A stretch of 64,000 bases of DNA from a bacterium D16-50 (lineage in GTDB: Bacteria > Bacillota > Clostridia > Lachnospirales > Lachnospiraceae), in assembly GCA_003612485.1 (NCBI GenBank), contig RAZA01000001.1:310001-374000 (forward strand). The letters run 5' to 3'. Below the pieces are notes generated by a model. That model ran no database searches. It had not been told where the DNA came from and saw only the letters and a list, made by a program, of their open reading frames with translations. Positions 17,343 through 26,600 of the stretch are shown here, piece after piece; the first letter of the stretch is position 1; the number at the start of each line of letters is the position of its first letter. Both the position numbers and the translations under genes were made by a program.

Positions 17343-18383
17343 CTATCTGCCGCCCTTCCCCTTCAGAAACACCTCGTTCTCATGCACCGTAACCGACTTC
17401 AGACTGCGCAGGAAGCTGGATATCCTGCTGTAGCCGAATTGCTTGAAATCCAGCTGCTTGTATTTTTTGTGCAGCTCGTCATTGAGGCTGGCAAGGTTCT
17501 CCACCATACCGCCGTTTTTTTCGATCATAAGGCAGATCTCCTGCTCCAGCTCCTCCTTGGTAAGCATGGACCGCCTCTCCACATAATACTGGCTGCTGAT
17601 CTTTTTGATGTTCAGATCAGGCAGCTCCTGATCGATCATGGTGCTCAGCTTCGAGTATCCATAGTTGCGGACATCGAAGTCCGTGAACTTGTCGTTCAGC
17701 CGATTCCCCAGCTGGGCCAGATCCACCTGCCCGCCGTTGTCGTTGATCAGAGTCAGAATCACCTGCCGCACCTCGGAGATGGAGGTCACGTACTCCTCCG
17801 CCTCGGCTCCGGCGCCCTCCCAGCTTCCTCTGGCAGGCTTTCCTTCCCCGTAAGTTTTCTCCCCTGCGGATGTCCGGTCTCCCGAGACAACCCTATCTCC
17901 CAGAGATATGCTCTCTCCTATATTCTGCTCCGCCACCAGATTCAGGTGGATGAACTTGTTGCAGGCCCGTGTGAGGGCCAGAGGCGTCTTGGACTCCCCC
18001 ATGCCCAGCACGAACATGTTCTCCTCCCTAAGCCGCATGGCCAGTCTGGTAAAGTCGCTGTCGCTGGTAACCAGACAGAAACCCTGCACCTTATTCTTGT
18101 AGAGGATGTCCATAGCATCAATCACCATGGCCATGTCCGTGGCGTTTTTTCCCGTCGTATAGGAGAACTGCTGCACGGGCATGATGGAATGCTCCAGCAG
18201 CACTCCCTCCGACCAGCCGTTGCTCTTGGACCAGTTGCCATAGATGCGCCTATAGCTGGTAAGACCATATTTCTCAAGCTCCTCGAATATGGTGACCGCG
18301 TATTTTGAGCTGATATTGTCCGCATCTATCAGCACTGCAAACTGCATTTTATCATTGTAGATCGATTCCATGACCTCTTCCAT
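17343..18383 (-). CDS. NYN-domain protein with two OST-HTH/LOTUS domains
   Basis: 346 residues. Residues 10-150 form a PIN-like NYN (LabA/DUF88) domain: FAVLIDADNIS with catalytic aspartates, then GKNATDMAMVIDAMD and LVTSDSDFTRLAMRLRE. After a variable linker come two repeats of the same small helical domain: VILTLINDNGGQVDLAQLGNRL to YGYSKLSTMI, and ICLMIEKNGGMVENLASLND to FGYSRISSFL. These match OST-HTH/LOTUS RNA-binding domains, so the protein probably binds and cleaves RNA. The arrangement resembles eukaryotic MARF1-type proteins. The gene starts 48 bp upstream of rarA and could be cotranscribed with it. Confidence 0.85.
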   Translation of the reverse strand: MEEVMESIYNDKMQFAVLIDADNISSKYAVTIFEELEKYGLTSYRRIYGNWSKSNGWSEGVLLEHSIMPVQQFSYTTGKNATDMAMVIDAMDILYKNKVQGFCLVTSDSDFTRLAMRLREENMFVLGMGESKTPLALTRACNKFIHLNLVAEQNIGESISLGDRVVSGDRTSAGEKTYGEGKPARGSWEGAGAEAEEYVTSISEVRQVILTLINDNGGQVDLAQLGNRLNDKFTDFDVRNYGYSKLSTMIDQELPDLNIKKISSQYYVERRSMLTKEELEQEICLMIEKNGGMVENLASLNDELHKKYKQLDFKQFGYSRISSFLRSLKSVTVHENEVFLKGKGGR

Positions 18384-18427
18384 TCCCGCTCCCGTCCGCC
18401 CGCTTCTGCGGGCTCCTTTACATCATA

Positions 18428-18462
18428 ACAGCCCTTGGGCTGTCTTCTTCCCCAAGGGCTGT
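18428..18462. repeat. 12-bp inverted repeat upstream of the NYN gene
   Basis: ACAGCCCTTGGG (18428-18439) and CCCAAGGGCTGT (18451-18462) pair perfectly around 11 bases. It has no T run. It lies in the putative leader of the NYN gene and could be an operator or RNA hairpin. Confidence 0.7.
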
Positions 18463-18598
18463 CCCATCATGTCTATTATAGCCCAAAAGCCGTAAACCAG
18501 CAAGGACAAAAGTGGGAATTCCCCCAGCGGGCAAATCAAACCGATTCCGTTGAACAGAAAACTCCAACTCCCAGATCTGTACCTTGTAAGCAAAAACC

Positions 18599-18627
18599 TT
18601 GAAATGCATTTACCTAAGTGTTAAAAT
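18599..18627 (+). promoter_or_regulatory. Promoter of the DtxR-type regulator
   Basis: TTGAAA (18599-18604), 17-bp spacer, TAAAAT (18622-18627); TTGAGGAGA ribosome site follows at 18644. Confidence 0.75.
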
Positions 18628-18658
18628 ACGACTATAAATCAGTTTGAGGAGAAAAATT

Positions 18659-19048
18659 ATGGGATATATTCAACACAGATCAGAGGAATCTCTCGAAGAT
18701 TATTTAGAAACTATTTTGATTCTGAGCAGGCGATTATCTGCCGTGCGCTCTATAGATGTAGCTAACGAACTTGATTTTTCAAAACCCAGCGTAAGTGTCG
18801 CAATGAAAAACCTCAAGAACCGAAGCTACATTACCGTATCTAGCGACGGATATATCAGTCTGACAGAAGCAGGGAAAGAAATTGCAGAAAAAGTCTATGA
18901 ATGCCACAATCTGCTGACAGACTGGCTGGTTCATCTAGGCGTAGATCCTGAAATTGCCGCTACCGATGCCTGTAAAATGGAACATGACATCAGCCCTCAA
19001 AGCTATGAGGCCATGAAAAAATGCATCCTATCGTTATTAAAGCCATAA
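18659..19048 (+). CDS. DtxR/MntR-family metal-dependent transcriptional regulator
   Basis: 129 residues from ATG 18659, placed after TTGAGGAGA. The N-terminal winged helix is clear: SLEDYLETILILSRR, SIDVANELDFSKPSVSVAMKNL (recognition helix) and the wing DGYISLTEAG. The dimerisation part follows with metal-ligand candidates (ECHNLLTDWL, DACKMEHDIS). It lacks the C-terminal SH3-like domain, as in MntR-type members. It converges on the ABC/YgbA/DUF454 operon, whose promoter carries two DtxR-like boxes, so it is the likely regulator of that operon. Iron or manganese is the expected cofactor; which one cannot be told here. Confidence 0.88.
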   Translation: MGYIQHRSEESLEDYLETILILSRRLSAVRSIDVANELDFSKPSVSVAMKNLKNRSYITVSSDGYISLTEAGKEIAEKVYECHNLLTDWLVHLGVDPEIAATDACKMEHDISPQSYEAMKKCILSLLKP

Positions 19049-19079
19049 AAGGCGTTAAGCCTGAAATCCCAACGCCTTT
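19048..19079. terminator. Weak bidirectional terminator-like hairpin
   Basis: AAAGGCGTT (19048-19056) and AACGCCTTT (19071-19079) form a 9-bp stem with a 14-base loop, between the convergent regulator and DUF454 genes. T runs are short. Confidence 0.5.
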
Positions 19080-19131
19080 GAAATACCAGCCAATTTCCAG
19101 TACGGCTTTTTATATACACATTAATACACGC

Positions 19132-19512
19132 TTAGCACTGCTTGCCTTTAGTCTTGACGCCAAATATAAAATAAAGAATATGGAACATCCACACACCGGC
19201 AAGCACAAACCTCCCTATCGGAACCTGATCCATCATAATGAATCCAATCGACATCAGCGCCGTCACCATAACCATGATCTTGATCTTCGTTTTCCGTGTC
19301 ATGCCCCTGCCGTTCACATAGCTTTCCAGATTATTCTTATACAGTTTTGTCCCGGTAAACCAGCTATGCAGCTTGTTTGAACTCCGTGCAAAGCAGAATG
19401 CTGCAAGAAGAAGGAAAGGAAAAGCCGGCAGCAGGGGGAGAACTACGCCCAAGGCTCCCATTGCAACGCCGAAACATCCCAGTATAACGTATAAAAATTT
19501 TTTAAACTTCAT
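19132..19512 (-). CDS. DUF454 (YbaN) family inner-membrane protein
   Basis: 126 residues from ATG 19512, with GGAGAT 5 bases upstream; a GTG at 19515 is adjacent. Start YVILGCFGVAMGALGVVLPLLPAFPFLLLAAFCFARSS-like pattern matches the YbaN family: two N-terminal membrane spans, the cytoplasmic segment LHSWFTGTKLYKNNLESY, then two more spans. Function of the family is unknown; members often sit with iron, haem or redox genes. It overlaps the previous gene by 11 bp and is the last gene of the ABC operon. Confidence 0.85.
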   Translation of the reverse strand: MKFKKFLYVILGCFGVAMGALGVVLPLLPAFPFLLLAAFCFARSSNKLHSWFTGTKLYKNNLESYVNGRGMTRKTKIKIMVMVTALMSIGFIMMDQVPIGRFVLAGVWMFHILYFIFGVKTKGKQC

Positions 19513-19855
19513 CACACATCTCCAATCGTCTTTTTTCTTTTTTCACTTCCAGCACATGGCGCACTGCCATCACCGGATGACGGAACATCATCCTCGGACC
19601 CGAAAACCGCATGACTGCACGAATCTTTTCCCTCATTTCCGGTTTATAGCAGTGAATCTTACAGTTGGAGCAAAATGTTTTGGTCTCCATAAACGGGCAT
19701 CTTTCGCTCTTTGCTCTTGCATAAGCGTCAAGAACCGCACATTCACTGCAAAGTCCTTTTTTACTTCCATGCCTTTTCCTGCAGTATAGCGCGATCATCT
19801 CCGACACCATCGCCTTTTCCCTTTCCCGTTTTGCATTGATATCCTTATGCGTCAA
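19502..19855 (-). CDS. YgbA-like (nitrous oxide-stimulated promoter family) protein
   Basis: 117 residues from a TTG at 19855, chosen because GGAGG lies 6 bases upstream and the TTG overlaps the TGA of the ABC gene, giving coupled translation. The family pattern is present: EKAMVSEMIALYCRKRH, then LCSECAVLDAYARAKSERCP, and FCSNCKIHCYKPEMREKIR, ending MRFSGPRMMFRHP. The six-plus conserved cysteines suggest metal or iron-sulfur binding. E. coli YgbA is induced by nitric oxide, which together with the DtxR-like boxes upstream points to a metal or nitrosative stress role. No enzymatic function is known to me. Confidence 0.82.
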   Translation of the reverse strand: MTHKDINAKREREKAMVSEMIALYCRKRHGSKKGLCSECAVLDAYARAKSERCPFMETKTFCSNCKIHCYKPEMREKIRAVMRFSGPRMMFRHPVMAVRHVLEVKKEKRRLEMCDEV

Positions 19856-21606
19856 CTCATCCCTCCTGTCTGCGACAAACTTTCTACTTCCCAAGTCCCT
19901 AGCGCGTCTTCGGCTCTTGCGGCAGTCGCCAAATATCCGTGCAGGCACGGCTGTATGGTTTGTTTCTCACAGCAATAGACAATGTCAGCAATCCGCATGG
20001 TGGACGGCCTATGCGAAACCAATACAACCGTTTTCCCGTTCTGCCCTTCGCACAGAGATTTCAGTATGACAGCTTCGTTTAAGCTATCAAGATTGCTGGT
20101 CGGCTCATCCAGAAGCAGGAAGGGCGCATCATGCAGGAATGCCCTTGCAAGCCCAATCCTCTGCCTTTCCCCTCCGGAAAGCGTATCTCCCAACTCCCCT
20201 ACCGGCGTATCGTACCCCCTCGGCAGCCCCATAATAAAGTCATGGATGGCGGCCTTTTGGCATGCTTCCTCAATTTCCTTCTCCGATGCATCCAGTTTGG
20301 CAATCCGCAGGTTATTCCTTATGCTGTCATGGAACAGATGCGTTTCTTGTGTCATAAAGCTTTCCATATCTCTCAGATTCGACGTATCTATCCTGCGGAT
20401 GTCCCTGCCCGAAACCTTGATTTCCCCTTCGTCAGCATCCCAGAATCGCATGAACAGCTTTAAGAGCGTAGATTTCCCGCTGCCGCTTTTTCCGATGATC
20501 CCGACGGTTTTCCCTTCGGGTATCTGCAGGGATACCCGGCCAAGAATCGTTTCCTCCCCATAAGAAAATCTGACATTTTCAGCAGAAGCGCCTTCAAACA
20601 CAATTTCCCCTTCTCCTGCCGCCTCACGCACGGCAGGAGTTTCTTCCAGAATATCCAGCACACGGTTTCCCGCCGCAAAGGTATTCTGCAGCGCGCTGCC
20701 CAAATTTGCCAGCGCCACGGCCGGCCCAAAAGATGAGAATAGGGCGACTGTCGGAATCAGCGCACCTGCAAAATCTATGGCCCCCTCTTGATATAACGCT
20801 GCCGCCAAAAACAGCATCGCAAGGCCAGACCCAAGGATCAGGGTATTTGTAGCTGCCATATTCCTTCCTGCAGTACGCTTCATCCGGCTTTCTATTTCCG
20901 AAAGGGCAGCTGTCTTTTCCCCCATCTGCACAAGGCGTTTCTCCCCCTGTCCATATTGCAGCGTCTCGGAAAGCCCTCGCAGGCTGTCAAGCACAAACCC
21001 GCTTAATTCCCCTGACCCGGTGCGGAATTGAAGCCCGGCCTTCCCGCTAAATCCGGATGTGACCAGCGGAATCGCAACCCCTACCGCCAGATATGCAAAA
21101 AGCGCCAGAATTCCAAGCAAAGGGTGGAAAGAACCGATAAACAGACACAGAATCACTGTATACAGAAACGCAATCGCCACCGGCGATATCGTATGCGCAT
21201 AGAACACTTCCAGCAATTCGATATCCGAGGTAATAACGGAAATCAAATCCCCCTTGTCCCTGCCCTCCAGCTTTGCAGGGGCAAGCCGGCGCAATGCCCT
21301 AAATACCTTATCCCGGATAAGGGCCAGAAGCTTAAATGCAATAAAATGGTTGCAGGATTGCTCTGCATACCTTAAGACTGCCCGTAGTACGGCAAATATA
21401 AGCACACACGCAAATATGGCTTCCAATCGGAAGACTGTATCAAGACCCAATAGGCCAAGCACTGCATACCCACCCAAAATCGTGATAAAAGAGGCACATA
21501 AATGTCCGACCAGCCCCATAATGACCGCAAGAGCCATAAAACCGGCCAGAGGGCGCACAAGGCCTGTCAGCCTTCCCACGACTGTAAAACCGCTCCGTCT
21601 TTTCAT
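19852..21606 (-). CDS. ABC transporter half-subunit, CydC-like (permease plus ATPase)
   Basis: 584 residues. An N-terminal membrane domain of about six spans (for example FMALAVIMGLVGHLCASFITIL) is fused to an ATPase domain with Walker A GIIGKSGSGKSTLLKL, signature LSGGERQRIGLARAFL, Walker B FLLLDEPTSNLD and switch histidine VSHR. The domain order and the LGDTLSGGERQRI context recall CydC of the thiol exporter CydDC, but the substrate is not determined. The start codon overlaps the previous ABC gene (ATGA), so the two half-transporters are probably made together and form a heterodimer. Confidence 0.88.
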   Translation of the reverse strand: MKRRSGFTVVGRLTGLVRPLAGFMALAVIMGLVGHLCASFITILGGYAVLGLLGLDTVFRLEAIFACVLIFAVLRAVLRYAEQSCNHFIAFKLLALIRDKVFRALRRLAPAKLEGRDKGDLISVITSDIELLEVFYAHTISPVAIAFLYTVILCLFIGSFHPLLGILALFAYLAVGVAIPLVTSGFSGKAGLQFRTGSGELSGFVLDSLRGLSETLQYGQGEKRLVQMGEKTAALSEIESRMKRTAGRNMAATNTLILGSGLAMLFLAAALYQEGAIDFAGALIPTVALFSSFGPAVALANLGSALQNTFAAGNRVLDILEETPAVREAAGEGEIVFEGASAENVRFSYGEETILGRVSLQIPEGKTVGIIGKSGSGKSTLLKLFMRFWDADEGEIKVSGRDIRRIDTSNLRDMESFMTQETHLFHDSIRNNLRIAKLDASEKEIEEACQKAAIHDFIMGLPRGYDTPVGELGDTLSGGERQRIGLARAFLHDAPFLLLDEPTSNLDSLNEAVILKSLCEGQNGKTVVLVSHRPSTMRIADIVYCCEKQTIQPCLHGYLATAARAEDALGTWEVESLSQTGGMS

Positions 21607-23444
21607 GTCTCTGCACCGTCCTTTCTTCTTTGGCCCTCTACATTAGCAGGATGTCCATACATGGATGCCCTCTGGTTTCTTCCTCCATAATTTTCAAGAT
21701 ACTGCTGCGTGTTCCAAAGCCCTGCATAAACGCCGCCCTTCGCCAGCAGCTCCCCATGACATCCGCTTTCCACAATTTCTCCCCGCTCCATAACATAAAT
21801 ATTGTCCGAGACTGTCACATTTGCCAGACGATGCGAAATCAATATCACTGTCTTGCTTCCGGCAAGCTTATGAATTTCCTGCATAATATTATTCTCGCTC
21901 TCCATATCAATATTAGAAGTGGCTTCATCAAAAATATAGATAGGACTGTCATGGAGCAATGCCCTCGCAAGCGCAAGCCTCTGGCGCTGGCCGCCGGAAA
22001 AATTCGAGGCACATTCCAGAAGAGGCGTGTCCAGCCCCTTATCAGCCCTCAGGAAGTCGGCCAGCTTTACACGTTCCAAGACTGTCCACAGCTGCCTTTC
22101 AGACGCATCCGGCTTTCCCATATAGAGATTATCCCGGACAGTACCTTTAAATAAGTAACTCTGATGGCTGACATAAGTAATGTTTTTCGTCAGATCGTTT
22201 TCCTGTATCTCCTTCAACTCTCTGCCGCCAATCTTCACCGAACCGAAATATCCCTGATTCCTCCCCATGAGGATCGCAGCCACGGTGGACTTTCCGCATC
22301 CACTCTCTCCCACAATGGAAACAAAACTCCCCATCGGGATATCCATATGAATCCCTCGCAGAATTTCTTCTCTTTCTGTATCTGTCAGACTTTGGCCTGA
22401 ATCTTCCCTGCCCTTTCCCCCATATGAAAAGTGCAGATCAGCGCAGACAATAGAACAATCCACCGGAAATGTTTCTGTTCTAACTTCTTGTTCCGGCAGA
22501 TCAAGCAGACGAAAAATCTTTTCGCTTGCCGCCATACCGTTCATTGCTACATGAAAGAAGCTGCCCAGCTGCCGCATGGGGATAAAGAAGTCTGCTGAAA
22601 CCAGTATAATCAAAAGGCTGCCGGAAAGAGAGACATTCCCTGCCCGAAGCTGTATGGCAGACATAACCACGCCAAGCGCGGCGCCTCCGTATGCCACCAG
22701 ATCCATAATCGTAATCGAATTCAGCTGCATACCCAACACTTTCATGGTAATCTTACGGAATTTTTCAGCCTCGCGGTTCATTTCCTCATTTTTAAAACTG
22801 TCAGACTGGTAAATTTTCAGCGTCGTAAGCCCCTGCAGGTTCTCCAGAAAAGTATCTCCCAGCGCCGTATACTGCCCCCAGTATTTTGACAGCAGTTTTT
22901 TCGCCCATGTCTGCACAGCCGCGATGGATATAGGTATCAGAGGCACGCAGACAAGCAGTACAAGGGCGGACGGCACATTGATAAAGCACAAATAGGCAAA
23001 CAGAGTAAGCGGCGCAAGCACGGCATAAAAGAACTGAGGCAGATAGGCGCCGAAATATGTTTCCAGCTGCTCCACTCCCTCTACTGCCACCTGTACTACT
23101 TCGGAGGTCTGAAGCTGTTCCCTATAGGAAACGCCAAGCTGCAGAAGCTTCCTATAAATTTTTCCACGTAACGTTCTCTTGACCGATTTCGATGAGAGAT
23201 ATCCCATACGGCTTGAAAGCACTGTACATACGAAACGGATAAAAACCGCGGCAGCCGCTAGTGCTGCAGTGGCAAAAATACTGTTTATATCTGCTGCTTC
23301 CAGAAAAAGGGATTCCAGCAGACCTGCTACTGCCGTCATTATCCCAATATTGGCTGTTAGGGAACACCATTGCGCCGCCACATTCCCCGCCACATATTTT
23401 TTACTTTCACTGACCATCCCAATCAGTTTTTTATTAATCATCAT
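21603..23444 (-). CDS. ABC transporter half-subunit, CydD-like (permease plus ATPase)
   Basis: 613 residues from ATG 23444 with GAGGAA 7 bases upstream; an ATG at 23459 lacks a site. The membrane domain occupies the first 320 residues. The ATPase domain has Walker A VGESGCGKSTVAAIL, signature FSGGQRQRLALARALL, Walker B IYIFDEATSNID and LISHRL. It is the first gene of an operon with a second half-transporter, a YgbA-like protein and a DUF454 protein. Two DtxR-type boxes lie in its promoter-leader. The exported molecule is unknown; a thiol, peptide or porphyrin would suit the context. Confidence 0.88.
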   Translation of the reverse strand: MMINKKLIGMVSESKKYVAGNVAAQWCSLTANIGIMTAVAGLLESLFLEAADINSIFATAALAAAAVFIRFVCTVLSSRMGYLSSKSVKRTLRGKIYRKLLQLGVSYREQLQTSEVVQVAVEGVEQLETYFGAYLPQFFYAVLAPLTLFAYLCFINVPSALVLLVCVPLIPISIAAVQTWAKKLLSKYWGQYTALGDTFLENLQGLTTLKIYQSDSFKNEEMNREAEKFRKITMKVLGMQLNSITIMDLVAYGGAALGVVMSAIQLRAGNVSLSGSLLIILVSADFFIPMRQLGSFFHVAMNGMAASEKIFRLLDLPEQEVRTETFPVDCSIVCADLHFSYGGKGREDSGQSLTDTEREEILRGIHMDIPMGSFVSIVGESGCGKSTVAAILMGRNQGYFGSVKIGGRELKEIQENDLTKNITYVSHQSYLFKGTVRDNLYMGKPDASERQLWTVLERVKLADFLRADKGLDTPLLECASNFSGGQRQRLALARALLHDSPIYIFDEATSNIDMESENNIMQEIHKLAGSKTVILISHRLANVTVSDNIYVMERGEIVESGCHGELLAKGGVYAGLWNTQQYLENYGGRNQRASMYGHPANVEGQRRKDGAET

Positions 23445-23476
23445 AATACAGTTCCTCATTTCATATACAGGAAATG

Positions 23477-23492
23477 GTTAGTAATTGCTAAC
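23477..23492. promoter_or_regulatory. Probable DtxR-type operator, box 1
   Basis: GTTAGTAATTGCTAAC, part of an 18-bp palindrome (23476-23493, GGTTAG...CTAACC) with one mismatched pair. It lies 33 bp before the first ABC gene and resembles the GGTTAG/CTAACC half-sites of DtxR operators, though with a wider centre. Confidence 0.65.
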
Positions 23493-23521
23493 CTCCGTCT
23501 TTTATAAAAGCGGTTACTGGT

Positions 23522-23537
23522 GTTAGTAACCGCTAAC
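23522..23537. promoter_or_regulatory. Probable DtxR-type operator, box 2
   Basis: GTTAGTAACCGCTAAC, identical to box 1 at 14 of 16 positions and 45 bp away. It covers about +3 to +18 of the predicted transcript, where a bound repressor would block transcription. It overlaps a second inverted repeat, AGCGGTTAC/GTAACCGCT (23509-23534). Confidence 0.7.
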
Positions 23538-23546
23538 TCATTCTCA

Positions 23547-23575
23547 AGTATACCCTTTCATATGAATTTTGTCAA
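23547..23575 (-). promoter_or_regulatory. Promoter of the ABC/YgbA/DUF454 operon
   Basis: Minus strand TTGACA (23575-23570), 17-bp spacer, TATACT (23552-23547): consensus -35 and near-consensus -10. The predicted start near 23540 is directly followed by operator box 2. Confidence 0.82.
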
Positions 23576-23689
23576 TAGGCTATTTTCATTGCAAAGTCTT
23601 CTCCATTCGCCAGTCTTGCAGCCGCAATCACCTCTTCACCAGTCGCGTCTTTTCCGATACGCCTTTCAAGTCTATGTCCTCCCGAAGTG

Positions 23690-26600
23690 TCAGATAGACA
23701 GTCTGACCCTGCTGCCCACGCCGTCCTTTCCCCGCTCCTTTGTGACGATGATTCTCTTGTCTATCTTCTCCTTCAGCTCCGGGACATGGGATATGATCCC
23801 AACCAGCCTATTCCCCTCAGTAAGGAGCAGCAGCGTCTTCATGGCCTGCGCCAGAGCCTCCTCGTCCAGCGAGCCGAATCCCTCATCCACGAACATGGAG
23901 TCCATCCGAATCCCCCCTGCGTAGGACTGTATCTCATCCGCCAGTCCCAGAGCCAGCGCCAGCGAGGCCTGAAAGGACTCTCCTCCCGACAAAGTCTTCA
24001 CGCTGCGGCAGCTTCCATTATAATGGTCTATGACACTAAGCCCCAGTCCCGTCTTCTTCTGGTTATCCCCCTCTTCTTCTCTTGCAAGCTCATACTGCCC
24101 TCCGCTCATCTCCAGAAGCCGCAGGTTCGCCCTCCTTATGATTCTGTCAAAATACGTCATCTGAATATAGGTCTCCAGCTCGATCTTGCGTTTCCCGGAA
24201 AGCTTTCCGTTGGCCGTGTCCGAAAGCGCCTTCATCCAAACATATTCTCCCTCCACTTCGGCTATATCCGCATACCGTTCCCGAACTCTGCGCAGGATCT
24301 CCTGATTGCTTGTAAAGGCGGCGTTTTTTTTGTCCCGTCTCCCGTTCAGTTCCCTCCTCTCCTGCTGCCATTTTTCTTTTCTGACCAGAACCTCCTCCTC
24401 GCTGACGCATCCCGCTTCGCCGGCAGCCCCAAGCTGCTGCTCCAGCGTATGGATTGCGGCGGCAAGCCTCTCATCTCTTGTATGACAGTCCTGCCAAGCC
24501 TGCTGCGCCTTTACCAGACCATCCTCCAGTTCCGATTTGCACCGCCGCAGATCAATTACCCTCTCCTCTATCTCGTCTCTATTGCTGAAGTTAAGCTCAT
24601 CTTCCATGGCGGCGATTCTTTGCTTTTGGCCAACGTTTTCCGCTGTTTTTGCGGCCAGCTCCGTCTCCAGCCTGCGGACATCCTTGTCAAGTCCTCCGAG
24701 GCAGCTTTCCCTTTCCGGTATCAGCTTCTCCAGACGCCGTTTTTCCTGCATCCTCCCGTCGCTGTCATGCAGCGCCCTATCCAAAAAAGCAAGCTCTGCC
24801 GCCACTGCTGCCTCCCCCAAGGCAGCGGCCTCCAGCAAAACGCTCTCGTTCTCAAGAATGGCCGTCCACTGCTGCCAGTCCTCCTTCTTTAGGACAGATA
24901 TCCACTGCCGCCCATTCTCTTTTTCCCAATCGGGCATCTTCTCCAAAAGATCGGAAACCTCCCAAAGACTCTCGAAAAGCAGTCTGGCTCTCTCCAAAAG
25001 CCTGCCCCTGATACCCTCCAGAAGCTTCTCTGACTCCCTTTTCTGCTCTTGTGCGGCCGCCAGCTCCTGTTCCTTTTGTTTCCCATCCGCCTCCAGACGC
25101 CGTCTTTCTTCAGCCTCCCCTCTGAGCGTAAGGCCCGTTGCCGCAAGCGCTTCCAGACACCGGGCCAAAGCCCCCAAGACAGACTCTGCTTCTTTATCCT
25201 GCGCCTCCAAGCACTCTGCCGGGCAGTTCACCGCCCCCTGCAGGGTGCCCTTTCCCGTCAGCTCCCAAGCCTCCTTGAGCATATCCTGTGCCTTTTTTGC
25301 CTCTCTTTCCAGCTGCCTTCCCGCAGTCTCCATAATGCCCCGCAGGCCGGCTGCCTGCTCACTCTTTTCTGCGATCTCCCCAGCCAGCCTGTTTCTTTCC
25401 TCTTCCCCTCTGGCTGCGGCAGCCTCCAGCTCCTCCAGCAGCCTCCTCTCCTTCTCCGCCAGTTCCAATCGGCTCCGCCACTGATCGCATCCAGCCTGCA
25501 GACATTTGAAAGCCCTCTCCTGCTTCTCCTGCCAGTCCTCGTCCGGTTCCCGTGTAAGCCCAAGCTCCAGAATGAATCTGTCCAGCTGCCTCTTTCTCTC
25601 CTCCAGCTGTCCCCCCGCCGCGCTCCATTCCCGTCTGGCATCCTGCAGCTTTTCATCCAGCTCCTTTTGCCGAGCCTCCTGATTCTTGATCAGGCTGTCC
25701 AGTTCTTTCTTCTCCCCACACTCCTGAACGGCCTTATTGAAAGCCTCCTCCGCCCCGGAAAATTCCTGCCGCAGCCCGGCGGTCTCTTCCGCTGCCCTCC
25801 GCCGCAGATCCTCAGATTCTCCTCCGTAATCCCAAAACAGCCTTTTCGCCGCTTCCGTCACCGTCTTTCGCTGCTCTGACAGCCGTTCCGCCAGATGACC
25901 TGCATCGGCGCTGCGCCGGGCCGCATCCGCTTCCGCAAGGGAAAGCTTTTTCTTCAGCTGCTCCAGATCCCCCTTGTCCGGCACGGTCTCCAGCGCTCTG
26001 GCAGGAAGCGGATGATGCTTTGAGCCGCAGACGGGGCAAGGCTCCCCCTCCTGCAAATCTCTTGCCAAAAGCCCGGCCTGAGCGGTCAGAAACCGCCCTT
26101 CCATATCCCCGTATGCGCCATGCAGCTCCCGCCGCCTCTCTTCGGCATCCTTGTAGCCTCTCTGGGCCGTCAGCAGCTTTTCCTCCAGCTCCTCAAGAGC
26201 CCCCTGCTCCTGAACGATTCCTTCCAACAGCTCCTGCCTATTTTCAAGCTCCTTTTTCTTCTGCTGAAGAAAGACAAGCTCAACTTCCGCATCTTTCACC
26301 TGATCCCAGCGCTTCTTGAACTCCTGCAGACGACCGGCACAAGTCTCAGCCCTTCCCCTCGCCTCCACATATTCCTTCTCCAGAGTCTCCACAAGCTCTT
26401 GGGAAGCCTTCAGCCCTTCTGCCTGATCCTGCAGCTGTTCCCTTTTTCGCTCCTCTTCCTCCAGCCTATGTCTGCAGGATACCTCTTCCTCTCTGGCATC
26501 CTTTCGCCTCTCCTGCTCCTTTTTGCGTCCCTCGGTCTCAGCCTGCAGGGCTTCCTCACGAGAACGCAGGACTGCCAGAGTCTCTGAGAGTTCCACGGCC

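Noticed and set aside
23687..24892. Long plus-strand open frames across sbcC
   Set aside because: Leucine/serine/proline-rich shadows caused by sbcC codon composition.
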